From Panulirus ornatus (Eukaryota > Arthropoda > Malacostraca > Decapoda > Palinuridae): DNA of 64,000 nucleotides. The notes under the pieces were generated by a model. It ran no database searches, was not told where the DNA came from, and saw only the letters and a program-made list of their open reading frames with translations. Location: assembly GCF_036320965.1 (NCBI RefSeq), contig NC_092261.1, positions 19,550,544 through 19,614,543 of the forward strand, read 5' to 3'. Every line of letters starts with the position of its first letter. Positions within the stretch are counted from its first letter, which is position 1. This document shows positions 61,835 through 64,000 of the stretch, in pieces. The translations under genes were made by a program, and so were the position numbers.

Positions 61835-61837
<3 letters not shown>

Positions 61838-61957
61838 GAATTTACTTTCTTACACTCTATCACATACTCCCACAACTCCTGTTTCAGGAGTATTGCTACT
61901 CCTTCCCTTGCTCTTGTCCTCTCACTAACCCCTGACTTTACTCCCCAGACATTCCCA
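61835..61957 (-). mobile_element. RTE copy 20: inverted 5' segment (EN fragment)
   Basis: Reverse complement of EN sequence GVKSGVSERTRAREGVA..KQELWEYVIECKKVNSR. It joins plus-strand C-terminal sequence at 61,955-61,958 through a CCAA/CAA overlap shared by both parents. Confidence 0.88.
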
Positions 61958-62547
61958 ATGTTGTATGGTTGCGAGGCGTGGGCTATGGATAGAGTTGTGC
62001 GCAGGAGGATGGATGTGCTGGAAATGAGATGTTTGAGGACAATGTGTGGTGTGAGGTGGTTTGATCGAGTGAGTAACGTAAGGGTAAGAGAGATGTGTGG
62101 AAATAAAAAGAGCGTGGTTGAGAGAGCAGAAGAGGGTGTTTTGAAGTGGTTTGGGCACATGGAGAGAATGAGTGAGGAAAGATTGACCAAGAGGATATAT
62201 GTGTCGGAGGTGGAGGGAACGAGGAGAAGAGGGAGACCAAATTGGAGGTGGAAAGATGGAGTGAAAAAGATTTTGTGTGATCGGGGCCTGAACATGCAGG
62301 AGGGTGAAAGGAGGGCAAGGAATAGAGTGAATTGGAGCGATGTGGTATACCGGGGTTGACGTGCTGTCAGTGGATTGAATCAAGGCATGTGATGCGTCTG
62401 GGGTAAACCATGGAAAGCTGTGTAGGTATGTATATTTGCGTGTGTGGACGTATGTATATACATGTTTATGGGGGGGGGTTGGGCCATTTCTTTCGTCTGT
62501 TTCCTTGCGCTACCTCGCAAACGCGGGAGACAGCGACAAAGTATAAA

Positions 62548-62565
<18 letters not shown>
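61958..62565 (+). mobile_element. RTE copy 20: sense 3' segment, short 3'UTR
   Basis: [11 protein letters not shown] to VVYRG open (61,958-62,359), then short 3'UTR, hairpin and a 20-A run. Confidence 0.92.

Positions 62566-62641
<76 letters not shown>
62565..62641. repeat. (TA)n array
   Basis: TA repeat between copies 20 and 21. Confidence 0.97.
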
Positions 62642-62644
<3 letters not shown>

Positions 62645-63450
62645 AATTGGGAGGTGAGTTTGAATGGAGAAAAACTGGAGGAAGTGAAGTGTTTTAGATA
62701 TCTGCGAGTGGATCTGGCAGGGGATGGAACCATGGAAGCGGAAGTGGATCATAGGGTGGGGAAGGGGGCGAAAATTCTGGGAGCCTTGAAGAATGTGTGG
62801 AAGTCGAGAACATTATCTCGGAAAGCAAAAATGGGTATGTTTGAAGGAATAGTGGTTCCAACAATGTTGTATGGTTGCGAGGCGTGGGCTATGGATAGAG
62901 TTGTGCGCAGGAGGATGGATGTGCTGGAAATGAGATGTTTGAGGACAATATGTGGTGCGAGGTGGTTTGATCGAGTAAGTAACGTAAGGGTAAGAGAGAT
63001 GTGTGGAAATAAAAAGAGCGTGGTTGAGAGAGCAGAAGAGGGTGTTTTGAAATGGTTTGGGCACATGGAGAGAATGAGTGAGGAAAGATTGACCAAGAGA
63101 ATATATGTGTCGGAGGTGGAGGGAACGAGGAGAAGAGGGAGACCAAATTGGAGGTGGAAAGATGGAGTGAAAAAGATTTTGTGTGATCGGGGCCTGAACA
63201 TGCAGGAGGGTGAAAGGAGGGCAAGGAATAGAGTGATTTGGAGCGATGTGGTATACCGGGGTTGACGTGCTGTCAGTGGATTGAATCAAGGCATGTGAAG
63301 CGTCTGGGGTAAACCATGGAAAGCTGTGTAGGTATGTATATTTGCGTGTGTGGACGTATGTATATACATGTTTATGGGGGTGGGTTGGGCCATTTCTTTC
63401 GTCTGTTTCCTTGCGCTACCTCGCAAACGCGGGAGACAGCGACAAAGCTA
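62642..63450 (+). mobile_element. RTE copy 21: 5'-truncated C-terminal domain, short 3'UTR
   Basis: [21 protein letters not shown] to VVYRG open up to the stop at 63,265, then short 3'UTR and hairpin. Starts directly after (TA)n. The upstream extension of this frame into the previous tail is fortuitous. Confidence 0.92.
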
Positions 63451-63478
63451 AAAAAGAAACAAAAAAAAAAAAACTTTT

Positions 63479-64000
63479 TTTGGAGGTGGAAAGATGGAGT
63501 GAAAAAGATTTTGAGTGGTCGGGGCCTGAACATGCAGGAGGGTGAAAGGCGTGCAAGGAATAGGGTAAATTGTAGCGATGTGGTATACCGGGGTCGACGT
63601 GCTGTCAATGGATTGAACCAGGGCATGTGAAGCGTCTGGGGTAAACCATGAAAAGTTCTGTTGGGCCTGGATGTGGAAAGGGAGCTGTGGTTTCGGTGCA
63701 TTATTACATGACAGCTAGAGACTGAGTGTGAACGAATGTTGCCTTTGGTGTCTTTTCCTAGCGCTACCTCGCGTACATGAAGGAGGAGGGGGTTGTTATT
63801 TCATGTGTGGCGGGGTGGCGATGGGAATGAGTAAAGGCAGACTATATGAATTATGTACATGTGTATAAATGTATATGTCTGTGTGTGTATATATATATGT
63901 ATACGTTGAGATGTATAGGTATGTATATTTGCGTGTGTGGACGTGTATGTATATACATGTGTATGTGGGTGGGTTGGGCCATTCTTTCGTCTTTTTCCTT
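63479..64000 (+). mobile_element. RTE copy 22: C-terminus and long 3'UTR, runs off the window
   Basis: [19 protein letters not shown] to YRGRRAVNGLNQGM (older end, stop at 63,630), then a long 3'UTR through the GCGCTACCTCGCGTACATG module to GGGCCATTCTTTCGTC. Cut by the window end before its terminal hairpin. Confidence 0.9.

Overview
Eukaryotic, retrotransposon-dominated DNA with almost no host coding sequence. Best guess is an arthropod, probably a decapod crustacean. The grounds are the mix of RTE-, CR1/Jockey-type and Penelope-like retroelements with massive (TA)n expansion, plus one animal-type spliced exon of the DBH-like monooxygenase (MOXD) family. The species cannot be fixed from the sequence. 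No prokaryotic gene layout, rRNA, tRNA or CRISPR array was seen.

The dominant component is one RTE-clade non-LTR retrotransposon family (called RTE here). It has a single ORF of roughly 980-1000 codons: AP-endonuclease, then reverse transcriptase, then an RTE-type C-terminal domain. It has a ~125 bp 5'UTR starting CCTGGGGATAGGGG, and a 3'UTR ending in a conserved hairpin (GCTACCTCGC..GCGGGAGACAGCGAC) followed by A-run/(TA)n. More than 20 copies or fragments lie at 1-13.5, 24.6-39.3, 47.9-59.5 and 61.8-64.0 kb, in both orientations, nearly all joined through (TA)n arrays. Two subfamilies are separable: an older one with a long 3'UTR and an ORF ending ..GLNQGM, and a younger one with a 3'UTR about 250 bp shorter and an ORF ending ..VVYRG. 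A ~240 bp non-autonomous element carries both the RTE 5' head and the RTE 3' hairpin (4.9, 52.4, 55.1, 59.9 kb).

The second component is a Penelope-like element (PLE) family with RT and GIY-YIG endonuclease (5.2-7.8, 9.8-10.0, 13.5-14.95, 23.5-24.6, 60.4-61.8 kb) plus solo ~160 bp PLE termini (6.8, 31.9, 53.8, 56.4 kb). The third is degraded CR1-like sequence at 15-21 kb: a CR1 on the minus strand nested inside a CR1 on the plus strand, plus SGNH-hydrolase ORF1 relics. Two more non-LTR families lie at 42-46.5 kb.

Host-like sequence is limited to one 174 bp phase-0 exon at 40,899-41,072, between large (ATT)n microsatellites and old LINE fragments. The window is therefore probably intronic or intergenic to a MOXD-like gene. 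Stretches at 15.6-16.1, 21.1-23.5, 39.3-40.0, 41.2-42.0 and 46.5-48.0 kb show nothing recognisable.

Two points affect reliability. A ~2.66 kb tandem duplication (about 52.05-54.7 and 54.7-57.4 kb) has a second copy full of 1-bp indels starting at the duplication junction, which looks like unpolished or falsely duplicated assembly. All retroelement ORFs appear disrupted or truncated; the best is an 801-codon RTE ORF at 35,934-38,339 that lacks the N-terminal part of its endonuclease.
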